A stretch of DNA of 64,000 bases, taken from NCBI RefSeq assembly GCF_002848265.1, contig NZ_CP025422.1, forward strand, positions 248,001 to 312,000, written 5' to 3'. Shown piece by piece: positions 43,694-54,008 of this stretch (the first letter of the stretch is position 1; the number at the start of each line of letters is the position of its first letter). The stretch comes from Zhihengliuella sp. ISTPL4 (GTDB lineage Bacteria; Actinomycetota; Actinomycetes; Actinomycetales; Microbacteriaceae). Under the pieces are notes generated by a model. It made no database searches, had not been told where the DNA came from, and saw only the letters and a list, made by a program, of their open reading frames with translations. The position numbers and the translations under genes were made by a program.

Positions 43694-44341
43694 GTGGGAG
43701 TGATCTCGGACCACCTCGACCTCTGGGGTGAAGCGCTGTGGGGAACCATCGCGCTGTTCCTCGGCGGTGGCCTCATCGCCGTGGTGCTGGGACTCATCGT
43801 CGGAGCGGCCCGCGTGTCCCCGGTCCCGATCGCGCGCGGCGTGGGCGCCGTGTACGTGAACTGGATCCGGAACACCCCGCTCACGCTGGTGATGTTCTTC
43901 TTCGCGTTCTGCCTTCCGATCCTGCTGGGGGAGCGGGTCAACTCCCTGCTGCTGGCCACCATCGCCCTCGGCATCTACACCGCCACGTACGTCGCGGAGG
44001 CGATCCGCGCCGGCATCAACACGGTGCCGGTCGGACAGGCGGAGGCGGCACGCGCCATCGGCCTCAACTTCGGCCAGGTCATGCGCTTCGTCGTGCTGCC
44101 CCAGGCCACGCGGTCCGTGGTCCCGCCGCTCATGAGCGTGCTCATCGCCCTCATGAAGAACACCACGGTGGCCGCCGGCTTCTCGGTGGTCAACCTCGGC
44201 ACGATCCGGGCGGCACTCAGCGAGCGGGGCGAGAACGCCCTCGTCGTGCTGCTCTGGGTCATGGTCATCTTCGTCGTGCTCGTGCTGCTCCTGAGCTGGG
44301 TGCAGCGCGTGCTCGAGAACAAGTGGAGGATCGCGCGATGA
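43694..44341 (+). CDS. gluC: Glutamate ABC transporter permease GluC
   Basis: 215 residues with about five helices. HisM-type permease; the EAA-loop region is GQAEAARAIGLNFGQVMRFVVLPQA. GTG start at 43694. Overlaps gluD by four bases. Confidence 0.9.
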   Translation: MGVISDHLDLWGEALWGTIALFLGGGLIAVVLGLIVGAARVSPVPIARGVGAVYVNWIRNTPLTLVMFFFAFCLPILLGERVNSLLLATIALGIYTATYVAEAIRAGINTVPVGQAEAARAIGLNFGQVMRFVVLPQATRSVVPPLMSVLIALMKNTTVAAGFSVVNLGTIRAALSERGENALVVLLWVMVIFVVLVLLLSWVQRVLENKWRIAR

Positions 44342-45264
44342 GTTCCGTCCTGTTCGACGTCCCGGGCCCCCGCGCGGTCGCCCGCAACCGGATCATCGGT
44401 GCCGTCACGATCCTCGTCGTCCTCGCCGTGCTCGGCTGGGTGGTCTGGCGCCTGTACGCCACCGGCCAGTTCTCCGCGGAGAAGTGGAACATCTTCACCT
44501 ACTCGGCGGTCTGGGTGCGGTTCGGGGAGGGCCTGCTCAGCACGCTCTCCGCCTTCGCCGTCGCCGGTGTCGGCTCGCTGGTCCTCGGCTTCGTCCTCGG
44601 CATCGGCCGCCTCTCCGAGCACGCCTGGGTGCGCGAACCGGTGCGGTGGATCATCGAGATCATGCGGGCGATCCCCGTCCTGATCCTCATGATGCTGCTG
44701 TACTACGGCCTCCCGGTCATCGGCATCCGGATGCCCCCGTACTACGCGGTGGTCATCGCGCTCATCGTCTACAACGGCTCCGTGCTCGCGGAGGTGCTCC
44801 GTGCCGGGATCGAGTCGCTGCCGCGCGGACAGAAGGAGGCCGGCTACGCGATCGGCCTGCGCAAGACCGGGGTCATGTACTTCATCCTCATCCCGCAGGC
44901 CGTCCGGGCGATGATGCCCGTGATCATCGCGCAGCTCGTGGTGGCCCTGAAGGACACCGCGCTCGGCTTCATCATCACGTACCAGGAGCTGCTGTACGTC
45001 ATCAACCAGATCGGCAACCAGGCGCCCTACGGGTCGCCGCTGATCCCCGCCGCGATCGTCGGCGGCTCGATGTACGTCGCGGTCTGTCTGGTGCTGTCCT
45101 ACGTCGCCTACCGCCTGCAGCGTCGGGCGAAGCGCTCGGCCAAGGCCGGACCGGACGAGGCGGACCCTCGCCAGCACGACGGCGAGACAAACACGTCGCT
45201 CATCGTGGCGCAGCGCGGGCTGGGCAAGTTCGACGCCAACAGCTCCGGCGCTTCCGGCCTCTGA
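44338..45264 (+). CDS. gluD: Glutamate ABC transporter permease GluD
   Basis: 308 residues; an N-terminal helix, the permease core with [20 protein letters not shown] and EAA loop [20 protein letters not shown], and a polar ~45-residue C-terminal tail ([17 protein letters not shown]) that is longer than usual. ATG overlaps the gluC stop. Confidence 0.9.
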   Translation: MSSVLFDVPGPRAVARNRIIGAVTILVVLAVLGWVVWRLYATGQFSAEKWNIFTYSAVWVRFGEGLLSTLSAFAVAGVGSLVLGFVLGIGRLSEHAWVREPVRWIIEIMRAIPVLILMMLLYYGLPVIGIRMPPYYAVVIALIVYNGSVLAEVLRAGIESLPRGQKEAGYAIGLRKTGVMYFILIPQAVRAMMPVIIAQLVVALKDTALGFIITYQELLYVINQIGNQAPYGSPLIPAAIVGGSMYVAVCLVLSYVAYRLQRRAKRSAKAGPDEADPRQHDGETNTSLIVAQRGLGKFDANSSGASGL

Positions 45265-45268
45265 GCCG

Positions 45269-45302
45269 CTACCGGCGCGGGACGCCCGTCCCGCGCCGGT
45301 AG
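45269..45302. terminator. Terminator after gluD, merging with the pheS promoter
   Basis: Perfect 15-bp stem CTACCGGCGCGGGAC around GCCC, five bases after the gluD stop. The last bases of its 3' arm are part of the TAGACT -10 box of pheS (45300-45305). Confidence 0.85.
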
Positions 45303-45313
45303 ACTCGACTCCC

Positions 45314-46354
45314 GTGTCAGAGTCTCCGGAAATCACCCCCGAAGCGGTCGAAGCCGCTGTCGCCGACGCCCTCGCGGCGATCGACGCGGCCGCCGACACC
45401 GCCGCGCTGAAAGCCGCCCGTGCGGCGCACGTCGCGGAGGGATCGCCGCTCGCGATCCTGAACGCCTCGATGCGCCAGGTCGCCCCCGAGAACAAGGCCG
45501 CGTTCGGCAAGCTCGTCGGTCAGGGCCGCGGTCGGGTGAACCAGGCGCTCGCGACGAAGGAGGCCGAGCTGGCCGCCGCCGAGGTCGCCGCGCGCCTGGA
45601 GGCCGAGCGCGTCGACATCACCGCCGTCCCGTCGCGGACGCGCGTGGGCGCCCGGCACCCGCTCGCTCTCCTGCAGGACCACGTCGAGGACATCTTCGTC
45701 GGCATGGGGTGGGAGATCGCGGAGGGGCCGGAGCTCGAGCACGAGTGGTTCAACTTCGACGCGTTGAACTTCGACGTCGACCACCCCGCCCGCCAGGAGC
45801 AGGACACCTTCTACGTCGACCCGACCTCGCGCCACCTCGTCATGCGCACGCACACGAGCCCGGTGCAGGTGCGGTCGATGCTGAACCGCGAGGTCCCCAT
45901 CTACGTGCTGTGCCCGGGCCGCGTGTACCGCACCGACGAGTTCGACGCTACGCACCTCCCGGTCTTCACGCAGTTCGAGGGCCTGGTCGTCGACAAGGGC
46001 ATCACGATGGCGCACCTCAAGGGCACGCTCGACCACTTCGCGAAGCAGCTCTTCGGGCCGGAGGCCAAGACCCGCTTCCGCACGAACTACTTCCCCTTCA
46101 CCGAGCCCTCCGCCGAGCTCGACCTGTGGCACCCGACGTTCAAGGGCGGCGCGCGCTGGATCGAGTGGGGCGGCTGCGGCATGGTCAACCCGAACGTGCT
46201 GCGCGCGGCCGGGATCGACCCGGAGGTGTACAGCGGCTTCGCGTTCGGCATGGGCATCGAGCGGGGCCTGATGTTCCGCAGCGATGTGCAGGACATGCGC
46301 GACATGGCCGAGGGCGATGTCCGTTTCAGCGAGCAGTACGGGATGGTGGTGTGA
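45314..46354 (+). CDS. pheS: Phenylalanyl-tRNA synthetase alpha subunit
   Basis: 346 residues. N-terminal coiled coil, then class II motifs: motif 1 near [17 protein letters not shown], motif 2 [16 protein letters not shown], motif 3 [17 protein letters not shown] start eight bases after TAGACT. Stop overlaps the pheT start by one base. Confidence 0.97.
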   Translation: MSESPEITPEAVEAAVADALAAIDAAADTAALKAARAAHVAEGSPLAILNASMRQVAPENKAAFGKLVGQGRGRVNQALATKEAELAAAEVAARLEAERVDITAVPSRTRVGARHPLALLQDHVEDIFVGMGWEIAEGPELEHEWFNFDALNFDVDHPARQEQDTFYVDPTSRHLVMRTHTSPVQVRSMLNREVPIYVLCPGRVYRTDEFDATHLPVFTQFEGLVVDKGITMAHLKGTLDHFAKQLFGPEAKTRFRTNYFPFTEPSAELDLWHPTFKGGARWIEWGGCGMVNPNVLRAAGIDPEVYSGFAFGMGIERGLMFRSDVQDMRDMAEGDVRFSEQYGMVV

Positions 46355-48900
46355 TGCGCGTCCCGCTTTCGTGGCTGCGTGAGTACGTCGATCTGGCAGC
46401 GGATGCCACGCCCGAGGACGTCCTCGCGGCGCTGGTGACCGTCGGCTTCGAAGAGGAGGACGTGCACCGGTTCGACATCACGGGTCCCGTGGTCGTCGGC
46501 CAGGTCGTCTCGCTCGAGGCGGAGCCTCAGTCCAACGGCAAGACGATCAACTGGTGCCAGGTCGACGTCGGCCCCGAGCACGGCGGCGTCCGTGGGATCG
46601 TCTGCGGCGCGCACAACTTCGTCGTCGGGGACAAGGTCGTCGTGACCCTGCCCGGCGCTGTCCTTCCCGGTCCGTTTCCCATCGCCGCCCGCAAGACCTA
46701 CGGCCACGTCTCCGACGGCATGATCGCCTCCGCGCGCGAGCTGGGTCTCGGCGACGAGCACAACGGCATCGTCGTGCTGAGCGACCTCGGCATCGATGCC
46801 CCCGTGGGGACGGACGCGATCGCGCTCCTCGGCCTCGACGACGTCGCGGTGGAGATCAACGTCACGCCGGACCGCGGCTATGCGTTCTCGGTGCGCGGCG
46901 TCGCCCGTGAGTACTCCCACGCCACGGGGGCGGCCTTCCGTGACCCCGCCGAGCGCGACTTCGCCGAGCTGCAGCCCGGTTCCGGACACACGGCCGTGGT
47001 CGACGACCAGGCGCCGGTGCGCGGCAAGGTCGGCGCGAGTGAGTTCGTCACCCGGGTCGTGCGCGACGTCGATCCGTCGCGGCCCACCCCGCCGTGGATG
47101 ATCGCGCGCCTGAGCCTCGCCGGCATGCGGTCGCTGGGTGTGCTCATCGACATCACGAACTACGTCATGCTCGAGCTCGGCCAGCCGCTGCACGGCTACG
47201 ACCTCGACAAGCTCACGGGCGGCATCACCGTCCGTCGCGCGACGCCGGGGGAGAAGATGACGACGCTCGACGGTGTGGAGCGGACGCTGCACGTCGAAGA
47301 CCTCCTCATCACCGACGACTCCGGTCCGATCGGCCTCGCCGGTGTCATGGGCGGCGGCACCACCGAGATGAGCGACACCACGCGGAACGTGCTCATCGAG
47401 GCGGCGACCTTCGACGCGACGACCATCGCCCGCACGGCCCGCCGTCACAAGCTCCCGAGCGAGGCCTCCAAGCGCTTCGAGCGGGGCGTCGACCCGCTGA
47501 TCCCCTTCGTCGCGGCCCGGCGCGCCGCCGACCTCATGGTCGAGCTCGCCGGCGGCACGCTCACGGAGGAGGGCGGAGCGCTCTTCGCCGAGGTCTTCGT
47601 CGCCGAGATCGAGCTCCCGCGCGGCTTCGTGCAGGGGCTGATCGGCGTCGACTACACCGACGACGAGATCACCGGGGCGCTGACGACGATCGGGGCGGAG
47701 GTCAGCCCTTCGACAGGCTCAGGGACCCAGGCCGAAGGCGAAGGGACCCACGCCCAGGGCGGGTGGACGGTCATCCCGCCGACCTGGCGCCCCGACCTCA
47801 CCGACAAGTGGACGCTCGCGGAGGAGGTCGCCCGCATCCACGGACTCGACCGCATTCCCTCCGTGCTCCCGACGCCGCCCTCCGGCCGGGGCCTCACGGC
47901 TCACCAGCAGGGGCGTCGCCGCGTGGCGAACGCTCTCGCGGCCGCGGGGTTCGTGGAGACCCCGGCGTTCCCGTTCACGACAGAGGCGCAGAACGATCTG
48001 CACGGCTCGGCGTCCGGTGACCATCTGCCCAGCATCCGCCTCGCGAACCCGCTCGACGGCCAGGTGCCATTCCTGCGGCGCTCGCTCATCCCGGGCCTGC
48101 TGCAGACCGCCCACCGCAACATCTCGCGCGGGCTCACGGATCTGGCCCTGTTCGAGACCGGGGCCGTGTTCGTCCCGGAGCCCGGCGTGGAGTACGGCAC
48201 CGCCGAGGTCCCGCCGCTGGGTGTCCGGCCGTCGGATGAGGTGCTCGCCGAGCTCGACGCCTCCATCCCGCCGCAGGAGCGCCACGTCGCGGTGCTGCTG
48301 ACCGGCAACGTGTCGCCGCGTCAGCCGGGTCGTGCCGCCGAGGCCGCCGGGCTCGTCGAGGCGCTCGACGCGGTCCGCGTGATCGGGGCCGCCGCGGGCA
48401 TCGAGATCGACGTCGTGCAGACGCAGCGCGCCGCGCTCCACCCCGGACGCACCGGTGCGCTTGTCGCCGGCGGCGAGGAGATCGGCTACGTCGGAGAACT
48501 GCATCCCGCCGTCGCGGAGGAGGCCGACCTGCCCGGTCGCGCCACCGTGCTGGAACTCGACCTCGACCGTCTGCTCACGCTCGCCGGAGGACGCATCGTG
48601 GCGGCATCGCTGTCCACGTTCCCGGCTGCGACGCAGGACGTCTCGCTCACGCTGCCGGCCGAGGTGCCGGCGGGCGAGGTCCGCGCGGCTCTCGTCGAGG
48701 GCGCCGGCGCGCTGCTGGAGTCGGTCCGGCTCGTGGACGACTACCGCGGCGAGGGCGTGCCCGAGGGATCGAAGTCGCTGACGTTCGCTCTGCGCTTCCG
48801 GGCCGACGACCGCACGCTCACCGCCGCGGAGGCTTCCGAGGCGAAGATGGCGGGCGTCGCCGTCGCCGCGGAGCGCTTCGGCGCCGCCCTCCGCGACTGA
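46354..48900 (+). CDS. pheT: Phenylalanyl-tRNA synthetase beta subunit
   Basis: 848 residues. Begins [14 protein letters not shown]; tRNA-binding domain with GPVVVGQV, B3/4 editing region, B5 (EIELPRGFVQGLIGVDY), the core GLDRIPSVLP ... NPLDGQVPFLRRSLIPGLL, and the C-terminal anticodon-binding FDX-ACB domain (STFPAATQDVSL). Forms the a2b2 enzyme with PheS. A 19-residue Ser/Gly/Thr-rich insert at ~452-470 (SPSTGSGTQAEGEG) in B5 is encoded by a repeat element at 47706. Confidence 0.96.
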   Translation: MRVPLSWLREYVDLAADATPEDVLAALVTVGFEEEDVHRFDITGPVVVGQVVSLEAEPQSNGKTINWCQVDVGPEHGGVRGIVCGAHNFVVGDKVVVTLPGAVLPGPFPIAARKTYGHVSDGMIASARELGLGDEHNGIVVLSDLGIDAPVGTDAIALLGLDDVAVEINVTPDRGYAFSVRGVAREYSHATGAAFRDPAERDFAELQPGSGHTAVVDDQAPVRGKVGASEFVTRVVRDVDPSRPTPPWMIARLSLAGMRSLGVLIDITNYVMLELGQPLHGYDLDKLTGGITVRRATPGEKMTTLDGVERTLHVEDLLITDDSGPIGLAGVMGGGTTEMSDTTRNVLIEAATFDATTIARTARRHKLPSEASKRFERGVDPLIPFVAARRAADLMVELAGGTLTEEGGALFAEVFVAEIELPRGFVQGLIGVDYTDDEITGALTTIGAEVSPSTGSGTQAEGEGTHAQGGWTVIPPTWRPDLTDKWTLAEEVARIHGLDRIPSVLPTPPSGRGLTAHQQGRRRVANALAAAGFVETPAFPFTTEAQNDLHGSASGDHLPSIRLANPLDGQVPFLRRSLIPGLLQTAHRNISRGLTDLALFETGAVFVPEPGVEYGTAEVPPLGVRPSDEVLAELDASIPPQERHVAVLLTGNVSPRQPGRAAEAAGLVEALDAVRVIGAAAGIEIDVVQTQRAALHPGRTGALVAGGEEIGYVGELHPAVAEEADLPGRATVLELDLDRLLTLAGGRIVAASLSTFPAATQDVSLTLPAEVPAGEVRAALVEGAGALLESVRLVDDYRGEGVPEGSKSLTFALRFRADDRTLTAAEASEAKMAGVAVAAERFGAALRD
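47706..47731. repeat. Palindromic CCCTTCGACAGGCTCAGGG element inside pheT
   Basis: Imperfect palindrome followed by ACCCAGG; same family as two copies in argC (54873-54916). It adds an in-frame Ser-Thr-Gly-Ser-Gly-Thr stretch to the protein. Such elements are abundant in Microbacteriaceae genomes as far as I recall. Confidence 0.75.
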
Positions 48901-48904
48901 TCGG

Positions 48905-48943
48905 GAGAGCGCACGGCCCCTTTCCGGGGAGCCGCGCGCTCTC
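48905..48943 (+). terminator. Terminator after pheT
   Basis: GAGAGCGC/GCGCTCTC outer arms and CGGCCCC/GGGGAGCCG inner arms, five bases after the pheT stop. Confidence 0.7.
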
Positions 48944-48959
48944 GCGATACGGTGGCCGG

Positions 48960-49679
48960 ATGACGAGCCTCCTCCTGCAGCCCACGCCGCCTTCGGCCCC
49001 CGCCGGAGCGCGACCACTCGGGGAGGGGCCGTTCCTCGCAGCGGGTGCGCAGGTCGACTGGCACTACCGAAAACCGGGGTGGACAGCGGGGGAGCCGGCG
49101 ACCGTCACCCCCATGCGCGTCGTCCGTGACGATGAGCGCGGTCTCGTCGCATGGCTCGCCGCGGGGACGCAGCAGGAAGGCCAGGGCACGAGGGACGGGG
49201 AGCGCATCCGGACCGTCCCACTCGATCGGCGGTGGCGGGAGCCCCGGCGCCGCATCGTCGAGGAGTGGTGGGGTAACGGCATCCTGCGCATCGCGCCCGC
49301 GGGAGTGCCGTGGTCGGTCTGGCTGTTCTGGAGTGCGGACAGCGGCGCGGCATGGGAGTTCGCCGGCTGGTACGTCAACCTCGAGAACGCGCATCTGCGT
49401 ACCGACAGCGCCACCTACACCTCCGACCACGTCCTCGACGTCGAGATCGCACAGGACGGGCGCGTGGCGATGAAGGACGAGGACGAGCTGGTCGCCGCCG
49501 TCGACCAGGGGCGGCTGACCGCCGCGCAGGCCGCGCAGATCGAGCGGCACGCGGTTGCGGCCATCGCGTCCTTCCACGCCGGCGACTGGCCGTTCGACCG
49601 GGAGTGGACCGACTGGCGACCGGACCCGTCCTGGACCATCCCGGTGTTGGACGGCCTCGACGAGATCGTCGTCGCCTGA
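48960..49679 (+). CDS. DUF402 protein
   Basis: 239 residues. The core WYVNLENAHLRTDSATYTSDH then VLDVEIAQDGRVAMKDEDEL, with AVDQGRLTAAQAAQIE, is the DUF402/FomD-like fold, members of which hydrolyse nucleotides or pyrophosphates with metals. Start ATG six bases after TACGGT (48948-48953), a leaderless arrangement. Exact substrate unknown. Confidence 0.85.
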   Translation: MTSLLLQPTPPSAPAGARPLGEGPFLAAGAQVDWHYRKPGWTAGEPATVTPMRVVRDDERGLVAWLAAGTQQEGQGTRDGERIRTVPLDRRWREPRRRIVEEWWGNGILRIAPAGVPWSVWLFWSADSGAAWEFAGWYVNLENAHLRTDSATYTSDHVLDVEIAQDGRVAMKDEDELVAAVDQGRLTAAQAAQIERHAVAAIASFHAGDWPFDREWTDWRPDPSWTIPVLDGLDEIVVA

Positions 49680-49760
49680 CCGCTGCGGGGCCGCCCTCCG
49701 CGACGGCGCCGAGGCCGCGCGGGATCAGGCGCTCACGCGCCAGCAGGCGACAGCAGCGCC

Positions 49761-49850
49761 GGTGGCCTGTGCTCGCGCGGTGGCCTGTGCTCGCGGAGCG
49801 TGCTGGGGTCGCGGGGTGGCCTGTGCTCGCGTGGTGGCCTGTCCTGCCGC
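49761..49850. repeat. 18-bp minisatellite
   Basis: Five units at 18-bp steps of GGTGGCCTGTGCTCGCG (49761, 49779, a degenerate one at 49797, 49815, 49833) in the gap after the DUF402 gene. No coding role is evident. Confidence 0.75.
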
Positions 49851-49866
49851 TCCGCTCTGAGCGGAG
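49850..49866. terminator. Short hairpin after the minisatellite
   Basis: CTCCGCTC-T-GAGCGGAG, followed by TGCCCTTCCCTCT; plausible terminator for the DUF402 gene. Confidence 0.5.
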
Positions 49867-49906
49867 TGCCCTTCCCTCTGACCATCGATCCTGATGACAT
49901 GGGCAC

Positions 49907-50878
49907 ATGACGGACGTGCTTATTCTCGGGGGAACCGGATGGCTATCGGGGCGCATCGCCGCGCACGCGCTGGGAGCGGGGGCGTCGGTGACCTGCCTGG
50001 CCCGCGGCGGGCGGCCGGCCCCGCCGGGAGCGACCCTCGTGCTCGCAGACCGCGACGACGAGGACGCGTATGACGTCGTCTCGCGCACGGACTGGGACCA
50101 CGTCGTCGACGTCTCCTCTCGCGCCGCTCATGTCTCCGCGGCCGTCCACGCGCTCGGCGATCGGGCGTCGCGCTGGACGTACGTCTCCTCGATGTCGGTG
50201 TACCGCGACGACGAGACGGTCGGCACCGACGAGTCGGCCCCGCGGCACCCGGCGGCGCAAGCCGGTGAAGACGACGACTACGCGCGGCAGAAGGTGGCGG
50301 CGGAGGACGCCGTGCAGGAGGGCCTCGGCGACCGCGCGCTCCTCGTCCGTCCCGGCCTCATCGTCGGCGACGGCGACCCGAGCGATCGCTTCGGTTACTG
50401 GGCGGCGGCGTTCCTCCGGGCCCTGGACGAGCCGGTGCTGCTCCCGCCGCTCGACGGGCGCGAGACGCAGGTCATCGATGTCGATGACCTCGCCGCCTTC
50501 GTCGTGTCCGCCACCGTCACGGGTGCCGTGAACGCGATCGGCGACGTGCGCGACCTGGAGGACGTGCTCCGGACGGTGCGTGCGGCCACCGGGCATACCG
50601 GGCGGGTCGTCGTCGGCACGGAGGAGCGTCTCGTCGCGGAAGACGTCGGGTACTGGGCGGGGCCGCGGTCGCTGCCGCTGTGGCTGCCTCCCGAGATGAG
50701 CGGATTCATGACCCGCTCGAACGCGCGGTACCAGCGCAGCGGAGGCACGCTCCGCCCCCTCAACGAGACGGTGGAACGCGTCGTGGCGGACGAGCGTGAA
50801 CGGGGCGTGGACCGGGAGCGCCGCGCCGGACTGACACGGACGGAGGAGCGCGCGCTGCTCGACGTCTTCGCTCGCTAG
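49907..50878 (+). CDS. NAD-dependent epimerase/reductase
   Basis: 323-residue Rossmann-fold protein. Nucleotide-binding GGTGWLSG at the N-terminus, YVSSMSVY (catalytic Ser/Tyr region), YARQKVAAED (Tyr-x3-Lys) and a long C-terminal substrate domain. Resembles atypical extended SDRs of unknown substrate. Its stop codon TAG is part of the TAGACT box of the downstream TPP-controlled promoter. Confidence 0.82.
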   Translation: MTDVLILGGTGWLSGRIAAHALGAGASVTCLARGGRPAPPGATLVLADRDDEDAYDVVSRTDWDHVVDVSSRAAHVSAAVHALGDRASRWTYVSSMSVYRDDETVGTDESAPRHPAAQAGEDDDYARQKVAAEDAVQEGLGDRALLVRPGLIVGDGDPSDRFGYWAAAFLRALDEPVLLPPLDGRETQVIDVDDLAAFVVSATVTGAVNAIGDVRDLEDVLRTVRAATGHTGRVVVGTEERLVAEDVGYWAGPRSLPLWLPPEMSGFMTRSNARYQRSGGTLRPLNETVERVVADERERGVDRERRAGLTRTEERALLDVFAR

Positions 50879-50881
50879 ACT
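50876..50881 (+). promoter_or_regulatory. -10 box of the thiamine operon
   Basis: TAGACT overlapping the stop codon of the reductase gene, about eight bases before the expected start of the TPP riboswitch RNA. Confidence 0.5.
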
Positions 50882-50889
50882 GCGAGGCA

Positions 50890-50968
50890 GTGACACGGGG
50901 TGCCGCATCCGCGGCTGAGATCACACCCGTCGAACCTGATCTAGTTCGTACTAGCGAAGGGATGTCGC
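50890..50968 (+). ncRNA. TPP riboswitch (THI element)
   Basis: All conserved blocks are present: ACACGGGGTGCC, GCTGAGATCACACCC, GAACCTGATCTAGTT and CTAGCGAAGGGATG. Binding of thiamine pyrophosphate would sequester the ribosome binding site in AAGGGATG and shut off thiM and the downstream fusion gene. Confidence 0.97.
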
Positions 50969-50969
50969 A

Positions 50970-51818
50970 ATGAGCGATCCTGTGCGTCCGGAATCCGTCC
51001 TCGACCTCGCCGCCACGGCGGGAAGGCTGCGGGAGGAGGTCCGGACTTCGCCGCCGTTGACGCACTGCATCACGAACGCCGTCGTGACGGGGTTCACCGC
51101 CAACGTGCTCCTCGCGCTCGGCGCGGCGCCGGCCATGGTCGACATCGTCGGCGAAGCGGAGCTGTTCGCCGGTGCCGCCTCGGGGCTCCTGATCAACCTC
51201 GGGACGCCGACCCCGGAGCAACGGCAGGCCAGCCGCGAAGCCGTCTCGGGAGCGCTCGCCGCCGGCACGCCGTGGGTGCTCGATCCGGTTGCGATCGGCA
51301 CGCTCCCGGTGCGGACGGCGCTGGCGCACGAGCTGGCCGCGCGGCGCCCCACCGCCATCCGCGGCAACGCGTCCGAGATCCTCGCCCTGGCGGGACACAG
51401 CAGCGGCGGCCGGGGTGTCGACGCGACGGACGGGACCGAGGCGGCTGCCGCGGCGGCCCGCGAGCTCGCCGACCGGTACGGTTCCGTGGTCGCCGTCTCC
51501 GGCCCGGTCGACCTCCTCACCGATGGGGAGCGCGTGATCCGCATCGCCAACGGGGACGAGCTGCTCACGCGGGTGACCGGCGGCGGCTGCGCGTTGGGCG
51601 CGGTGATGGCGGCCTTCCTCGGGGCGGCCCGCGGTACCGGGACCGACGCGCTGACGGCGGTGGCCGCGGCGACCCTCGTCTACACGGTCGCGGCGGAACA
51701 GGCCGCGGAGACCTCCCGCGGACCGGGCAGCTTCGCCGTCGGACTGCTCGACGCCCTGTCTGCCGTGACCCCGGCGGATCTCCGGGCCCGCGCTCGCGTC
51801 GAGGAGGAGGCCCGATGA
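50970..51818 (+). CDS. thiM: Hydroxyethylthiazole kinase
   Basis: 282 residues. Salvages the thiazole part of thiamine by phosphorylation. [20 protein letters not shown] near the N-terminus, [18 protein letters not shown] and the catalytic Cys in [15 protein letters not shown]. Directly under the TPP riboswitch; ATGA overlap with the following gene. Confidence 0.95.
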   Translation: MSDPVRPESVLDLAATAGRLREEVRTSPPLTHCITNAVVTGFTANVLLALGAAPAMVDIVGEAELFAGAASGLLINLGTPTPEQRQASREAVSGALAAGTPWVLDPVAIGTLPVRTALAHELAARRPTAIRGNASEILALAGHSSGGRGVDATDGTEAAAAAARELADRYGSVVAVSGPVDLLTDGERVIRIANGDELLTRVTGGGCALGAVMAAFLGAARGTGTDALTAVAAATLVYTVAAEQAAETSRGPGSFAVGLLDALSAVTPADLRARARVEEEAR

Positions 51819-53962
51819 CCGTCGACCTGTCCCTCTACCTCGTCACCGATCGGTCGCTGTGCGGCGAACGCGGGGTGGTCGAGACCGTCCATGAGGCGAT
51901 CGCCGGTGGCGTCCGCATCGTGCAGCTGCGCGACAAGGAGGCGACGGACGAGGAGACCGTCGATCAGCTCCTCGCCCTGTCCGCGGCCCTCGACGGGCGC
52001 GCGCTGCTCGTCGTGAACGATCGCCTCGATGCGGCCGTCGAGGCCCGTCGTCGCGGCGCCAGGGTGGACGGGGTGCACCTCGGCCAGGCGGACGCCTCGG
52101 TGCTTCGTGCCCGCGAACTGCTCGGCCCCAAGGCACTGATCGGGCTGACGGCGAACACCCCTGCCCACCTCGACGCCGTGAACGCGCTGCCGCCCGGAAC
52201 CGTCGACTACCTCGGCGTCGGCGTCATCCGCCCCACGCGCACGAAGCCCGACCATCCGGCTCCCCTCGGCATCGACGGGTTCGCCGCGTTCGTCGCGCGC
52301 AGTCCGCTGCCGTGCATTGCCATCGGCGGGGTGAACCTGGACGACGCCGTGCCGTTGCGTGAGGCCGGCGCGGCCGGGATCGCCGTGGTCTCGGCGCTGT
52401 GCGCGGCCGACGACCCCCGGGGCGCCGCCGCGGCCTTCCGCCGACGCTGGCTGGCGAGGGGAATGCCGCACGTGCTCAGCATCGCCGGCAGCGATCCGTC
52501 CGGGGGTGCGGGCATCCAGGCGGACCTCAAAGCGATCGCCGCCAACGGGGGCTACGGCATGGCGGCCCTCACGGCGCTGACCGCTCAGAACACGCGGGGC
52601 GTCCGCGCCGTGCACGTGCCTCCGGCGGAGTTCCTGCGGGCGCAGCTCGATGCCATCGCCGACGACGTCCGCATCGACGCCGTGAAGATCGGCATGCTCG
52701 CGGACGTCGAGGTGATCCGGACGGTCGGCGCCTGGCTCCGAAGGACGCAGCCTCCGATCGTCGTGCTCGACCCGGTCATGATCGCGACCTCGGGGGATCG
52801 GCTGCTCCACCCCGACGCGGAGCGCGAGCTACGGAGCTTGCTGTCCCTGGCGACCGTGGTCACCCCGAACCTCGCCGAGCTCGCGGTGCTCGTCGGTCAC
52901 GAGGTGACGGATTGGGCGGACGCGCTCGCCGCGGCACGAGAGCTGTCGGCCGATACGGGGACCGCGGTGCTGGTGAAGGGCGGGCATCTGCCCGGGGACG
53001 AGGCACCGGACGCCCTGATCGACACGGCAGCCGGTACGCACGCGGAGTTCCCCGGGGCGCGCATCCGGACGGAGAACACCCACGGAACCGGCTGCTCGCT
53101 GTCCGCGGCTCTCGCCACCCGGCTGGCCAGGGGTGATGACCCCGCGACCGCGGTCCGCGCCGCGCGCGCCTGGTTGCGGGAATCCCTGCGTGCAGCGGAC
53201 GAACTGACGGTCGGCCGGGGGCACGGCCCGATCCATCACTTCGCGGGGCTCTGGGCGCGCGGCGGCATCGAGACCAGGCCGACGCCGGAGCAGGTGGCCG
53301 CAGAGTGGTGGGAGGAGACCGCCGCCATCCGCTCTGCCATCGATGCGCTGCCCTTCATCCGCGGCTTGGCCGACGGCACGCTCGACCGCGACGCCTTCGT
53401 CTTCTACCTCGCCCAGGATGCCCTCTACCTCCGCGAGTACGCCCGGGTGCTCGCGGAAGCGTCACGTCTCACTCCGACTCCCGACGAGCAGGCCTTCTGG
53501 GCCGAGGCCGCGTACGGCGCGATCCGCGGCGAACTGGCGCTGCACGCGTCGTGGCTGACCCCGGAGACCGGGGTGAGCGGCGCGACCTTCGCCGCCGAAC
53601 CCGCCCCGGCAACGGTCGCCTACCTCGACCACCTGCGTGCCGTCGCCTTCGGCGGGGACTACGCCACGGTGATCGCGGCCGTGCTGCCGTGCTTCTGGCT
53701 CTACACAGACCTGGGGGAGCGGCTCCATGCCGGTGCGTTCGGCGCGGCGCCGCGCGACCCCGACCATCCCTACGCCTCGTGGCTGGCGACCTACGCGGAT
53801 CCGGCTTTCGCGGAGGCCAGCCGGCAGGCCGTCGCGTATGTCGCCGCCGCGGCCGCGAGGGCGGACGACACCGGCCGGGAGCGGATGCGGCGAGCCTTCC
53901 TCACGTCGAGCGCGCACGAACGCGCCTTCTTCGCCGCGCCGTCCGCTCCCGCCGTCGTGTGA
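51815..53962 (+). CDS. thiE: ThiE-ThiD-TenA trifunctional fusion
   Basis: 715 residues with no stop between three complete domains. ThiE (~1-215): [38 protein letters not shown], which couples HMP-PP and thiazole-P. ThiD (~217-480): [40 protein letters not shown] kinase. TenA (~490-715): [22 protein letters not shown], catalytic Cys in [16 protein letters not shown], aminopyrimidine aminohydrolase. An in-frame ATG with GGCGAGGGGA upstream at 52463 could also yield a separate ThiD-TenA product. TPP-controlled. Confidence 0.93.
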   Translation: MTVDLSLYLVTDRSLCGERGVVETVHEAIAGGVRIVQLRDKEATDEETVDQLLALSAALDGRALLVVNDRLDAAVEARRRGARVDGVHLGQADASVLRARELLGPKALIGLTANTPAHLDAVNALPPGTVDYLGVGVIRPTRTKPDHPAPLGIDGFAAFVARSPLPCIAIGGVNLDDAVPLREAGAAGIAVVSALCAADDPRGAAAAFRRRWLARGMPHVLSIAGSDPSGGAGIQADLKAIAANGGYGMAALTALTAQNTRGVRAVHVPPAEFLRAQLDAIADDVRIDAVKIGMLADVEVIRTVGAWLRRTQPPIVVLDPVMIATSGDRLLHPDAERELRSLLSLATVVTPNLAELAVLVGHEVTDWADALAAARELSADTGTAVLVKGGHLPGDEAPDALIDTAAGTHAEFPGARIRTENTHGTGCSLSAALATRLARGDDPATAVRAARAWLRESLRAADELTVGRGHGPIHHFAGLWARGGIETRPTPEQVAAEWWEETAAIRSAIDALPFIRGLADGTLDRDAFVFYLAQDALYLREYARVLAEASRLTPTPDEQAFWAEAAYGAIRGELALHASWLTPETGVSGATFAAEPAPATVAYLDHLRAVAFGGDYATVIAAVLPCFWLYTDLGERLHAGAFGAAPRDPDHPYASWLATYADPAFAEASRQAVAYVAAAAARADDTGRERMRRAFLTSSAHERAFFAAPSAPAVV

Positions 53963-54008
53963 CGCCCCGGATTTGCGGTGCCGAACGCGCCCGCGCTATC
54001 GTCGCCGC

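Noticed and set aside
49761..49850. CRISPR array
   Set aside because: Direct repeats abut with an 18-bp period, no spacers, and no cas genes in the window.
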